Source: Tubiluchus corallicola
Taxonomy: Eukaryota > Priapulida > Priapulimorpha > Priapulimorphida > Tubiluchidae
DNA length: 27,500 nt
Assembly: GCA_030141605.1 (NCBI GenBank)
Contig: JAQGDQ010001099.1
Location: 1-27,500 of the forward strand
Reading direction: 5' to 3'
This document shows positions 1 to 8,486 of the stretch, piece after piece. Made by a program: the position numbers and the translations under genes. A model generated the notes under the pieces. That model did no database searches and had not been told where the DNA came from. It worked only from the letters and a program-made list of their open reading frames with translations. Within the stretch, counting starts at the first letter, position 1; the number at the start of each line of letters is the position of its first letter.

Positions 1-230
1 TATTGCTTTAGTCTTTACACTTACGCTTATGAGGTGACTAGTCGTATATTGCTCTAGTCTTTACACTTACGCTTATGAGGTGACTAGTCGTATATTGCTC
101 TAGTCTTTACACTTACACTTATAAGGTGACTAGTCATATATTGCTATAGTCTTTACACTTACGCTTATGAGGTGACTAGTCGTATGTTGCTCTAGTCTTT
201 ACACTTACGCTTATGAGGTGACTAGTCGTA
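1..230 (+). repeat. 46-bp minisatellite, end of array (left arm)
   Basis: Five units start at 1, 47, 93, 139 and 185, each containing tagtctttacacttac and ttatgaggtgactagt. The array is in the intron before X6 and runs off the left edge; its counterpart in the right arm is about 1.3 kb long. Confidence 0.95.
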
Positions 231-244
231 AGTGTAAAGACTAG
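192..244. repeat. 18-bp perfect inverted repeat at array edge
   Basis: Bases 192-209 (ctagtctttacacttacg) and 227-244 are perfect reverse complements around a 17-nt loop. The last array unit is followed by an inverted partial unit, so the array ends in a strong hairpin. The same structure is at 19857-19909 in the other arm. The following 245-504 is unique intron sequence with nothing recognised. Confidence 0.9.
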
Positions 245-504
245 TTCTTCCATGACTAGCTCATGCTCTTGTAGAAAAAATTTCCTTAAATAAGTACAGA
301 ATTGCTGGGTGTCTGTTTATTACAAATTACGTACTTTAACCTTTGCATAGAGTTAAATGTACAGTATGAAACAGGTTTGCAAGGGCAGATCCATGCAACC
401 ATGAGTAAACATTTTTACTCCAGAAGAAGCGCAGTACTGGCGTAGCTCTCGACACGTGACCTCTGACCTCTCACGTAACTGTGACCTCTCTTACTTGCTT
501 GCAG

Positions 505-642
505 AGTAAGATCGATCGTCTGGAAAGCGGTTTGGAGAAGCTCCGCACGACGGCGCTGCAGGTGGACGAGTTGAAGGCGATACTCGCGGAGCAGGAAGTG
601 GAGCTGACGCAGAAGAACGAAGACGCGGACAAACTCATTCAG
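505..642 (+). CDS. Dynein heavy chain exon X6 (stalk coiled coil 1), left copy
   Basis: The exon encodes 46 residues (SKIDRLESGLEKLRTT to NEDADKLIQ) and is phase 0 at both ends. Acceptor is cttgcttgcag before 505; donor is CAG|gtgaaa after 642. The sequence is the highly charged first half of coiled coil 1 of the dynein stalk, the antiparallel rod that carries the microtubule-binding domain away from the AAA+ ring and passes nucleotide-state signals by helix sliding. The KLRTTALQVDELKA and EVELTQKNEDADKL blocks are typical of outer-arm beta chains (DNAH9/11/17 group). X5 should lie upstream but falls outside the window on this strand. The predicted protein is identical to the right-arm copy at 19468-19605. 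Confidence 0.95.
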
Positions 643-757
643 GTGAAAAAGTTTTTTTTATACACCTTTTCCGCTCCGCAGTTTGAGTTGGAGTGCTCGG
701 TGGGCCGAATTTACGTGTAGGGGGACCAGAACGTATTTTGCTTTCAAGAATAATCCT

Positions 758-1401
758 TTAACCCTTTCACTACGGAAGGCGGCACACTGCTGCCTGGGTT
801 TTTCATGCAAGGGACGGAAGGCGGTAGACTGCCGCTCAAACTCAGTGCCGTTACCCAGGTCTGTTTACTTCACTGCAGCGGCCATGCAAAAACATTGGAG
901 AAAAGTTTAACAGCCCTGGGATTGGGGTTGCTTTGCTACAAGTAATGCTAACCAGCCAATCAGCATCTGAAGCCAGGTGCAGTCCACAATACTGTACTGT
1001 ATGGTATGTTCTCATGCAAAATCACTTGTAGATCGTTGATGAAACCTATAGTGTTTAGTTCATTGTTCTGCATTCTTATAAAATGATTGCATATTATAAA
1101 TTAGTAACATGACTTTTGTGAAAACTGGTTTCTAAATATAAGTACATGCTTATTTATGAATGTGTGCACGTGTGTGTGTGTGTGTTTGCGTGCATGCGTG
1201 CGTGTGTGTGTGCATGAGTTCATGTATGTGTGGTCACATGTGTAGAAACAAAACTAATATTTAATATTAGTACTCAATAACAAGCAACTATTTGTTTATT
1301 TACAAAATTCTGTTTTGGTAACACACCATAAGAAGTTATTGTCAAATGTGCAAAAGTCGGCGTGATGCAGTTAAAAAGCAACTACGTAGTGAAAGGGTTA
1401 A
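758..1401. mobile_element. piggyBac-type non-autonomous element (MITE), left copy
   Basis: The element has TTAA at 758-761 followed by CCCTTTCACTACG (762-774), and the exact inverse CGTAGTGAAAGGG (1385-1397) followed by TTAA (1398-1401). A TTAA target duplication with a short inverted repeat beginning CCC is the signature of piggyBac transposons. The 636-bp interior has no transposase. It holds two subterminal copies of an acggaaggcgg motif, a TG-rich tract near 1165-1215 and a small palindrome near 1254-1271. The insertion is shared by both arms, so it predates their separation. Confidence 0.82.
1162..1216. repeat. TG/CG-rich microsatellite inside the MITE
   Basis: An interrupted (TG)n tract with tgcg and tgca variants. 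It is mirrored by an (AC)n tract near 18895-18945. Confidence 0.85.
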
Positions 1402-2110
1402 GATAAGACACGCAGCCAAGAGAGGTTGCTTACCTGTGTTCTGTTGTGTGCACGTGTCATTCTTTAGTGAAAGAAGTAGTCAGAAGTAGTAAATTAGATC
1501 AAACTCTCCAGGAACATTTTCCTCAGCTGTCACTAATCCATTTATTAGCCAGGCACAGCGATGCTTAAACTTGTCCACCTATCACACACGGTACCAGTTA
1601 GCTATTTACTTTGCTTTACTTGAAGTCAAAATATTGTTTTATAAAAGGACTTTTAAAGTTAATATACCTTTTATTGTTATTGGCATCCTTCTGTCTAGGA
1701 AGACAATGGAATGTGCGCCAAGAGAGTCCGATCCTTGAACGTCTCCAGGGCGCATGCCTGGGCAAGGTGTATGGAGATCCTGAGTTGCCCAGACCGCAGG
1801 AACCCCCTCTCTTCCTCTCTTGTGTAGTCCAAAGGAAAGCGGAGCGATACGTTTGGCACCAGGTTGGCTGCAGGAGCTGCCGGAGTCAGTGAGCATGCTG
1901 CACTGGTCCGCCTTGATTTGGAAGGTTTACTCCTCTACACATGGCCGTTGGGTCACTTGACCTCCTCTGCCCTCTAGCCGTTGGCTGCTTGTGCAGCTCC
2001 TGCGCCTAGTGTCAAGATACAATGTATGCATCCTTTTATAGCTGCATAATAAGTGTTTAAATCACTTTATACCTATTTTGTAAGATTTTGTACATACCTT
2101 TCTATAATAC
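1402..2110. other. Intron sequence, nothing recognised
   Basis: This is part of the X6-X7 intron. Moderately GC-rich DNA at about 1690-1990 gives short open frames on both strands, but they resemble no protein I know, lack supporting context and sit inside an intron. It is mirrored at about 18000-18700 with small differences. Confidence 0.5.
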
Positions 2111-2113
2111 TGT

Positions 2114-2160
2114 TGCGGAGGCGGCCAAGAGGTCGAGGGTTCAAATCTAGGTCAGCCATG
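2114..2160 (+). other. tRNA-like box A/B remnant (possible SINE head)
   Basis: CGGCCAAGAGG resembles a pol III box A, and GGTTCAAATCT a few bases later resembles box B. They are far too close together for an intact tRNA, so this could be a collapsed tRNA-derived SINE head or chance. The same motif is on the - strand near 17960-18002. Confidence 0.35.
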
Positions 2161-2317
2161 TTGCAGACAAATGTTGTAAATGAGAAAATACGCAAGAAAC
2201 ATCAAAATTTAAACAGAAAATTAAGATGAAAACTAGCCAGAACCTTTTCCTCATGCTGATCGTGACTACGGAACAGGTGCTTAGGTGGTAAACGTTCCTC
2301 TCCGTCTGCCGATTGAA

Positions 2318-2486
2318 CGGGGGCAAAATGCAGTTTATTTTCGACCCCCCTCTACGTTGAGATGGTTTGATCCTTCACGAAGCCATTCGCATAGCTGCCA
2401 TACAGTGGTGATATGCAACAGCTTCATGTTGGATCGAACCATCACAACGTAGAGGCGGGTCGAAAATAAATTGCATTTTACCCGCG
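2318..2486. mobile_element. Fold-back element, ~56-bp imperfect inverted arms (left copy)
   Basis: Bases 2318-2373 pair imperfectly with 2431-2486 (shared cores aaaatgca.tttattttcga and tctacgtt.). Weaker pairing continues toward a centre near 2402. A diverged relative sits at 23735-23880, so this is a dispersed family, probably a short fold-back or MITE-like element. No coding capacity is seen. Confidence 0.65.
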
Positions 2487-3073
2487 TAACAGTATATTAG
2501 CATATTTGTATAGAAGCTATTCTAAAAAACTTTTTAGTTGTAATTAGTTTATATTGGACTGCCATCCGCTCATAGCGGAGGCAGGACGGATCGCACCGCG
2601 GCCCACACCGTGCAGCATGTCTTAATTATGTCATTCAACGCTTCACCCATAAACAAAGATTGAATAATAGAGTCAGTCGAAATGACAATTTATTATTGAA
2701 TTTTACACGTTAAATAAGGAACGACCAGCTTACCTACAGGAACAGAGTTTGCGAGAAAAGCCTGAGAAATGTGAACAGAGCTGCACATGCTACGAAAGAC
2801 ATGACCACTGACAAGGATCTACAGAGCAGACCTTCCCTTTTATAAGCTCAGGTGTGCGTGTGACTAGTGGCTTTTACTAACACAAGGTCAGAATACGAGT
2901 CTGTGCTAGATAAAGCCACGTTCACATGCACACCCGAGCAGTCTACTGTATTCCCCTGCCAGCATTACATTTCATTTCATCACAGCCCTGTAGTACAAGA
3001 TGTTTTTATACATTTGCCATTTCTCGGCCGTGCATTAAACGGACGCTAAATTTCTTCACAATGCATTAAACAG
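2487..3073. other. Intron sequence before X7, nothing recognised
   Basis: Unique sequence with a GC-rich patch (about 2560-2620). No gene, RNA or mobile element was recognised. The X7 acceptor (gcattaaacag) has an unusually weak pyrimidine tract. Confidence 0.5.
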
Positions 3074-3253
3074 GTGGTCGCCGTGGAGACGGAGAAGGTG
3101 AGCAAAGAGAAGGCAATCGCCGACGAGGAGGAGAAGAAGGTTGCCATCATCAACGAGGAGGTGGCCAAGAGGCAGAAGGAGTGCGAACAGGAGCTAGCCC
3201 TTGCCGAACCTGCCCTTATTGCTGCCCAGGAGGCGTTGAACACTCTTAACAAG
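3074..3253 (+). CDS. Dynein heavy chain exon X7 (stalk coiled coil 1, distal), left copy
   Basis: The exon encodes 60 residues (VVAVETEKVSKEKAIADEEE to AAQEALNTLNK), phase 0 at both ends. Acceptor AG is at 3072-3073; donor AAG|gtgcgc follows 3253. It continues directly from X6 (DADKLIQ then VVAVETEKVS), exactly as in beta-type axonemal heavy chains. It is the distal part of coiled coil 1, rich in E/K/A heptads, and ends at the NTLNK that leads into the microtubule-binding domain. The GEL-like Q-E-L-A-x-A-E-P-A-L block is strongly conserved across axonemal dyneins. The right-arm copy at 16871-17050 encodes the same protein. Confidence 0.96.
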
Positions 3254-3329
3254 GTGCGCCTGTGGACGATGGAGTTTTTTTATTTCAATTTTTTTTTGAT
3301 TGTTTTTTTGTCTTGTTTCCTTCAGGACC

Positions 3330-4560
3330 GTAAGAGTTCATGAAAAACTGCAAGAGTTCATGAAAAACTGCAAGGGTTCATGAAAAACTGCAAGAGTTCA
3401 TGAAAAACTGCAAGGGTTCATGAAAAACTGCAAGAGTTCATGAAAAACTGCAAGAGTTCATGAAAAACTGTGAGGGTTCATGAAAAACTGCAAGAGTTCA
3501 TGAAAAACTGCAAGAGTTCATGAAAAACTGCAAGGGTTCATGAAAAACTGCAAGAGTTCATGAAAAACTGCAAGGGTTCATGAAAAACTGCAAGGGTTCA
3601 TGAAAAACTGCAAGGGTTCATGAAAAACTGCAAGGGTTCATGAAAAACTGCAAGAGTTCATGAAAAACTGCAAGGGTTCATGAAAAACTGCAAGGGTTCA
3701 TGAAAAACTGCAAGAGTTCATGAAAAACTGCAAGGGTTCATGAAAAACTGCAAGAGTTCATGGAAAACTGCAAGAGTTCATGAAAAACTGCAAGGGTTCA
3801 TGAAAAACTGCAAGAGTTCATGAAAAACTGCAAGAGTTCATGAAAAACTGCAAGAGTTCATGAAAAACTGCAAGGGTTCATGAAAAACTGCAAGAGTTCA
3901 TGAAAAACTGCAAGAGTTCATGAAAAACTGCAAGGGTTCATGAAAAACTGCAAGAGTTCATGAAAAACTGTAAGGGTTCATGAAAAACTGCAAGGGTTCA
4001 TGGAAAACTGCAAGAGTTCATGAAAAACTGCAAGAGTTCATGAAAACTGCAAGGGTTCATGAAAACTGCAAGGGTTCATGAAAAACTGCAAGAGTTCATG
4101 AAAACTGCAAGGGTTCATGAAAAACTGCAAGAGTTCATGAAAAACTGTAAGGGTTCATGAAAAACTGCAAGAGTTCATGAAAACTGCAAGGGTTCATGAA
4201 AAACTGCAAGAGTTCATGAAAAACTGCAAGGGTTCATGAAAAACTGCAAGAGTTCATGGAAAACTGCAAGAGTTCATGAGAAACTGCAAGAGTTCATGAA
4301 AAACTGCAAGAGTTCATGAAAAACTGCAAGGGTTCATGAAAAACTGCAAGGGTTCATGAAAAACTGCAAGGGTTCATGAAAAACTGCAAGAGTTCATGAA
4401 AAACTGCAAGAGTTCATGAAAAACTGCAAGAGTTCATGAAAAACTGCAAGAGTTCATGAAAAACTGCAAGAGTTCATGAAAAACTGCAAGAGTTCATGAG
4501 AAACTGTAAGGGTTCATGAGAAACTGCAAGAGTTCATGAAAAACTGCAAGGGTTCATGAG
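3330..4560 (+). repeat. 20-bp minisatellite, ~62 copies (left arm)
   Basis: The unit is ttcatgaaaaactgcaagrg, where r is A or G; the AAGAG and AAGGG forms alternate irregularly. Rarer variants include loss of one A (19-bp units near 4045-4195), tgtaag and atggaaa. The array lies in the X7-X8 intron, beginning about 76 nt after the X7 donor. Confidence 0.96.
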
Positions 4561-4990
4561 AATCTGCTCTCACTAAGCAGCGATTACGTTATATTTGATA
4601 ATTTTTGTAGGTTTCTACTCCTCACACAATGGATTTTCATGCAAAATTATCAATGAAATACGTTTGCTCACCTTAGACAAATTAAAAATCAATTTTTCAC
4701 GGAAAAAAATGCACAAAGCTTTCAATAACTGCAATGTTTGCACTGTAACAATGTACAGTATCACTCCTGTGAAATCGGCAAATGTAGAAAATTTCAACTA
4801 TCCAGACACAACACTCTGATTCACTTTAGCCTCAAATCTACTGTATTTTTAAGGAGAAATTCCTGTTAAAAGATGAAACGACCTGTATTTCTCCTTGGCT
4901 GATCGATTGGTTTTTCCTGGAATAGCAGCAGAACACTGCACAGCTTGGTCTGTAGCAAGCAGGTGATCAATAAAATAGTGTGTACGATCA
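4561..4990. other. Intron sequence between arrays, nothing recognised
   Basis: AT-rich unique DNA. Open frames of 60-74 codons occur on both strands but lack any recognisable family or splice context. It is mirrored at about 15150-15560. Confidence 0.5.
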
Positions 4991-5165
4991 CGCAAGTGTA
5001 CACCAGGCTAAGGTACTCAATAGACTAGCTAATCAAGCAAGTGTACACCAGACTAAGCTACTCAATAGACTAGCTAATCAAGCAAGTGGACACCAGACTA
5101 AGCTACTCGATAGGCTAGCTAATCACGCAAGTGGACACCAGACTAAGCTACTCGATAGGCTAAGT
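4991..5165 (+). repeat. 45-bp tandem repeat, 4 copies in this arm
   Basis: Units begin with caagtg at 4993, 5038, 5083 and 5128 and contain cagactaagctactc. Being 15 codons long, the unit leaves a frame open across the array, but it is intronic. The right arm has only one unit (about 15105-15150). Confidence 0.92.
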
Positions 5166-6009
5166 TGGAGTGCTTGAAGAGGGCGTTTTTTTCTTAATGT
5201 TATTCAATAAAATCACTTATAAATGTTTAAACAAATAGCAGGATTGGATAGCCAAGATTCTCCTGAATAGAACAGTTACATAATTTGTAATCATTTAGTT
5301 ATGTCTGGGCTCATACAGTAGCAGAAAAGTCCTAATCTTTTAAGAACAATTTTGAACGGTGCGGTCCTGAACGAGTTAAAAAGAGCTCGACACAAATGAC
5401 ATTTCTCACCCCAGTCAGCCATAATAAGAATTCCAATGCAGAGTGTATCAATCAAAGTGTTCAGTATGTGCAACGGCCGTAAATATTCCTTAAGGCAATA
5501 AAAGGCGTTCGAATTGAAAATTTTCACCGATGCTCGATCTCGAAGATTTCTCCTGAAATAAATTTTTGTTCTGAATGCATTTGTAATAAACCTGAATTAA
5601 ACCTTTTCTCGTTGGTGTCTAATACGGTTGACATAAATACTTTTCATTGATCTGTCCAAAAATTCTTTTTGGGTTTAATTTTGACTTCCCACAATCACAA
5701 CTTTCAACTCACCCCTGGTAGCGGCAATTGTAAAGCCGCCATATCGGTTGGGATTGGATCGGATCGGCCAATTGGTAAAAGTATTCGGATCGGATTAGAA
5801 CACAAGTTTCCATGGTAACATCCGGCACATCCCTGGTAACTGGCCAGGTGCGATACGGCACGTGAAATTACTCGAAAACAGTTTTTGCCACAATCACCAA
5901 TCCATTTACTCATTAGACTTGATGTTGCTCGACTTCTCTCACTGAATAAATATCACGATCACTCGGTTATTCACAATGCAGTAAAATTATTTGCCATTTC
6001 TTGTTCCAG
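5166..6009. other. Intron sequence before X8, nothing recognised
   Basis: Unique DNA. A patch at about 5715-5850 has short self-similar motifs (ccctggta twice, ggatcggat twice) but no recognised gene. A good pyrimidine-rich acceptor (tttcttgttccag) ends the segment. Confidence 0.5.
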
Positions 6010-6153
6010 AACAATCTGACAGAACTGAAGTCATTCGGCACTCCGCCGCCCATCGTCGTCAGCGTCGCCGCTGCCGTCATGTGCCTACTCGCTCCGAACG
6101 GAAGAGTGCCGCGCGACAGAAGCTGGAAAAATGCCAAACTGATGATGCAAAGG
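6010..6153 (+). CDS. Dynein heavy chain exon X8 (start of microtubule-binding domain), left copy
   Basis: The exon encodes 48 residues ([20 protein letters not shown] to KNAKLMMQR), phase 0 at both ends. Acceptor ttgttccag; donor AGG|gtatgt. It follows X7's NTLNK and opens the [15 protein letters not shown] is the hallmark junction of coiled coil 1 with the domain, and the following V-V-x-V-A-A-A-V-M helix and [12 protein letters not shown] segment match beta-type outer-arm chains. The MTBD is the ATP-sensitive contact with doublet microtubules at the tip of the stalk. The right-arm copy at 14114-14257 encodes an identical peptide, with at least one silent difference (CTA vs CTG leucine). Confidence 0.96.
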
Positions 6154-7266
6154 GTATGTAACGTGTTGTTACATGTTTTACGAAGACTAATGAGGTAATC
6201 AGTGTAATTACTGAGGTAACTCACATCTCGGTTTGCCGGACTAAAGTGGGGAGAAAAATGTTTCACAAATATTCAACAGGAAAGATATTCCACGAGCGTG
6301 TTGCATGTGTTTACGAAAGCGAAAATCGAAGTACAGTGTTACTGTAAGATATTCAGCGCGTTGTACTAAAACTAGGCAAGTTTTAAGATAAAAATTCAAA
6401 TTTCAAGTTTAACCCCATTCGGCTCGTGCAACGAAAAATGGCGGTTCTTCAAGTTTAATACTGCTAACAACAGAATTATAAAAAATAAAATAAGTTTTAC
6501 AGTAAGTTTATAATAAAATAAATTGAATATTCGTATGAGAGTAGGATTTTAAGTTGTAAAAGCTTACATGTGTGCTTGCATATCAAAATCACCCATAAGT
6601 TGGCAATTAAGTTTTTCTAGTTTTTTTCTAGAATCTTCATTTCATGAGGATCATTTTGATACCAAGTTCATCACTCTATGTTATTTGTAACCTGAGATAA
6701 TCCACGTTGAAGTTGAGGTGCAGGCTGCACATTGAAAAACATGATCTTGAGAAAATCATTGTTAAAGTCAGCCATTGTTTTTTGTCGCGTCTTTACAAAA
6801 CACTTAGTAACCGTGCAACAAATATTGGTTGCTATGGACTTTGTAAGAACACATTGATGTTATGTTTAAATGCTGTAGATGTCTCTTCCTGACAAAAAAT
6901 CCGAAGCAAAATGGCTGCTTCCACGAGCTTCTATCAGAGTTTGAAAATACAAGTTTTTTTACAATTGCTGTACTAGTTTCTACTCTGAAAAGTGAGTATG
7001 AGATTATAAGATTAAATTTTTAGTATTTTTTGGACATTTTCTTGACAATTTGATGCTAGAATATAAAAGTCCAATATATTTAGCATTTATTTTTGTAAAA
7101 AACAAAAAATTGACATTTCAGCAAATTTTTGGTGCATTCAACTTTGAAGCGTCATAACATAGTTTTAATTAAGCCGACTTGTGGACGGTTTTGGTTTGCA
7201 AGCAGACATTATAGCGAAGGTGTCAGTTTGACACTAAATTTACCGATGATGCGTAAGAGGCTTTTT
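6154..7266. other. Intron sequence before 36-bp array, nothing recognised
   Basis: AT-rich unique DNA in the X8-X9a intron, mirrored at about 13001-14113 with scattered substitutions and small indels. No gene or RNA was recognised. Confidence 0.5.
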
Positions 7267-8050
7267 GTGCTAAACAATAACGATGTGCATTGTTTCATGA
7301 CAGTGCTAAACAATAACGATGTGCATTGTTTCATGACAGTTCTAAACAATAACGATGTGCATTGTTTCATGACAGTGCTAAACAATAACGATGTGCATTG
7401 TTTCATGACAGTGCTAAACAATAACGATGTGCATTGTTTCATGACAGTGCTAAACAATAACGATGTGCATTGTTTCACGACAGTGCTAAACAATAACGAT
7501 GTGCATTGTTTCACGACAGTGCTAAACAATAACGATGTGCATTGTTTCACGACAGTGCTAAACAATAACGATGAGCATTGTTTCATGACAGTGCTAAACA
7601 ATAACGATGTGCATTGTTTCATGACAGTGCTAAACAATAACGATGTGCATTGTTTCATGACAGTGCTAAACAATAACGATGTGCATTGTTTCATGACAGT
7701 GCTAAACAATAACGATGTGCATTGTTTCACGACAGTGCTAAACAATAACGATGTGCATTGTTTCACGACAGTGCTAAACAATAACGATGAGCATTGTTTC
7801 ACGACAGTGCTAAATGATAACAATGTGCATTGTTTCACGACAGCGCTAAACGATAACAATATGCACTGTTTCACGACAGCGCTAAACAATAACAATGTGC
7901 ACTGTTTCACGGCAGTGCTAAACAATAACAATGTGCATTGTTTCACGACAGTGCTAAACGATAACAATATGCACTGTTTCACGACAGCGCTAAACAATAA
8001 CAATATGCACTGTTTCACGGCAGTGCTAAATAATGTGCAATGTTTCATGA
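7267..8050 (+). repeat. 36-bp minisatellite, 21 full units plus a partial (left arm)
   Basis: The unit contains gtgctaaacaataacgatg and cattgtttcatgaca. Because it is exactly 12 codons with no stop in one frame of either strand, long spurious open frames arise on both strands (7129-8100 + and 7209-8048 -). The units nearest X9a are the most diverged (gataacaatatgcactg forms) while the distal ones are nearly uniform, which suggests expansion at the far end. The array ends 25 nt before X9a. Confidence 0.96.
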
Positions 8051-8075
8051 TACAATTTTATCTAATGATTGCTAG

Positions 8076-8214
8076 GTTGATTTTTTTCTGGATCAGCTAA
8101 TTAACTACGACAAAGAAAACATACCCGAGAGTAGCCTAAAAGCTGTAAACGAGTACTTGGCCCTTCCTGGCTTCAAGCCGGAGATCGTCCTGACGAAATC
8201 GTTTGCCGCAGGAG
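8076..8214 (+). CDS. Dynein heavy chain exon X9a, alternative MTBD core, left copy
   Basis: The exon is 139 nt: 46 codons plus one base, entering in phase 0 and leaving in phase 1. The acceptor is tctaatgattgctag and the donor is GAG|gtaaag. The peptide runs [15 protein letters not shown] to TKSFAAG. Joined to X8 (KLMMQR) and to X10 (G|GLCSWVIN) it rebuilds the middle of the microtubule-binding domain without gap or overlap. It is homologous to X9b just downstream: 32 of 46 residues are identical by my alignment, the length and both phases are the same, and no stop or damaged splice site is visible. Third codon positions are more AT-rich than in X9b. It has IPESS where X9b has IHENC, and GFKPEIV where X9b has DFNPEFV. 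The right-arm copy is 12197-12335. Confidence 0.93.
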
Positions 8215-8287
8215 GTAAAGAGTTTTCGTTTCACGTTCCGCTTGCTAAAAATCCGTTTTTGTTTTCGCGAAACCGCCCGAAATTTAG
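8215..8287 (+). other. 73-nt intron separating alternative exons X9a and X9b
   Basis: It starts gtaaag and ends aaatttag. A branch-point-like gctaaaa lies near 8243-8250 and is followed by a T-rich tract (8255-8265), so the probable branch A is only about 32 nt from the X9a donor. Such spacing is known to block splicing between neighbouring exons (alpha-tropomyosin exons 2/3). The mirror copy, 12124-12196, appears identical. Confidence 0.8.
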
Positions 8288-8426
8288 GTGGACGGATTTC
8301 TGGACCAGCTGATCACCTACGACAAGGAGAACATCCACGAGAACTGTCTGAAGGCGGTGGCGGCGTACATTGCCGATCCGGACTTCAATCCCGAATTCGT
8401 CTCCGGGAAGTCGTTCGCTGCGGGAG
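8288..8426 (+). CDS. Dynein heavy chain exon X9b, alternative MTBD core, left copy
   Basis: The exon is 139 nt with the same phases as X9a (0 in, 1 out). The acceptor cccgaaatttag is pyrimidine-poor; the donor is GAG|gtactc. The peptide runs [15 protein letters not shown] to SGKSFAAG and matches the family consensus more closely than X9a (IHENCLKAV, then DPDFNPEFV, are the usual forms in DNAH9-like chains). It can replace X9a exactly between X8 and X10. Inclusion of both would insert 278 nt and shift the frame (remainder 2), so only one can be used per protein. The right-arm copy (11985-12123) differs by a silent GCG/GCA change near the end. Confidence 0.95.
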
Positions 8427-8486
8427 GTACTCAGGCCGACTTTCTCTAGAAATGACTGCACCTATTCACTTCTTCTTCTTCTTCCC

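Larger units (their letters stand above)
1..8472 (+). repeat. Left arm of ~8.4 kb inverted duplication
   Basis: This arm is the reverse complement of about 11939-20110. Paired landmarks: 505-642 with 19468-19605, 3074-3253 with 16871-17050, 6010-6153 with 14114-14257, 8076-8214 with 12197-12335, 8288-8426 with 11985-12123. The sums of paired coordinates step 20110, 20124, 20267, 20411, and the last two steps are mostly explained by loss of three 45-bp and four 36-bp units in the right arm. Homology stops at 8472/11939 inside triplet-rich DNA. On the left it runs off the window inside a 46-bp array. Arms differ by scattered substitutions and small indels, so this is not an exact copy. It may be a real palindrome or two haplotypes assembled head to head. 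Confidence 0.95.

Noticed and set aside
1611-1896. Overlapping open frames of 85-93 codons on both strands
   Set aside because: Inside the X6-X7 intron, no recognisable family and no splice or promoter evidence. The mirror copies at 18210-18495 carry amino-acid changes, without sign of constraint.
2114-2160. Functional tRNA gene
   Set aside because: Box A- and box B-like motifs are only a few bases apart. There is no room for an anticodon arm and no acceptor stem is visible.
3330-4560. CRISPR array (short regular repeats)
   Set aside because: There are no unique spacers: units abut directly. The host is a eukaryote with spliced genes. The same applies to the 29-, 36-, 41-, 46- and 71-bp arrays.
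7129-8100. A 323-codon open frame (+) and a 279-codon antisense frame of 12-residue repeats
   Set aside because: They arise because the 36-bp intronic unit is a multiple of three and lacks stops. They lie in an intron between conserved dynein exons, run out of frame into X9a, and change length with repeat number.
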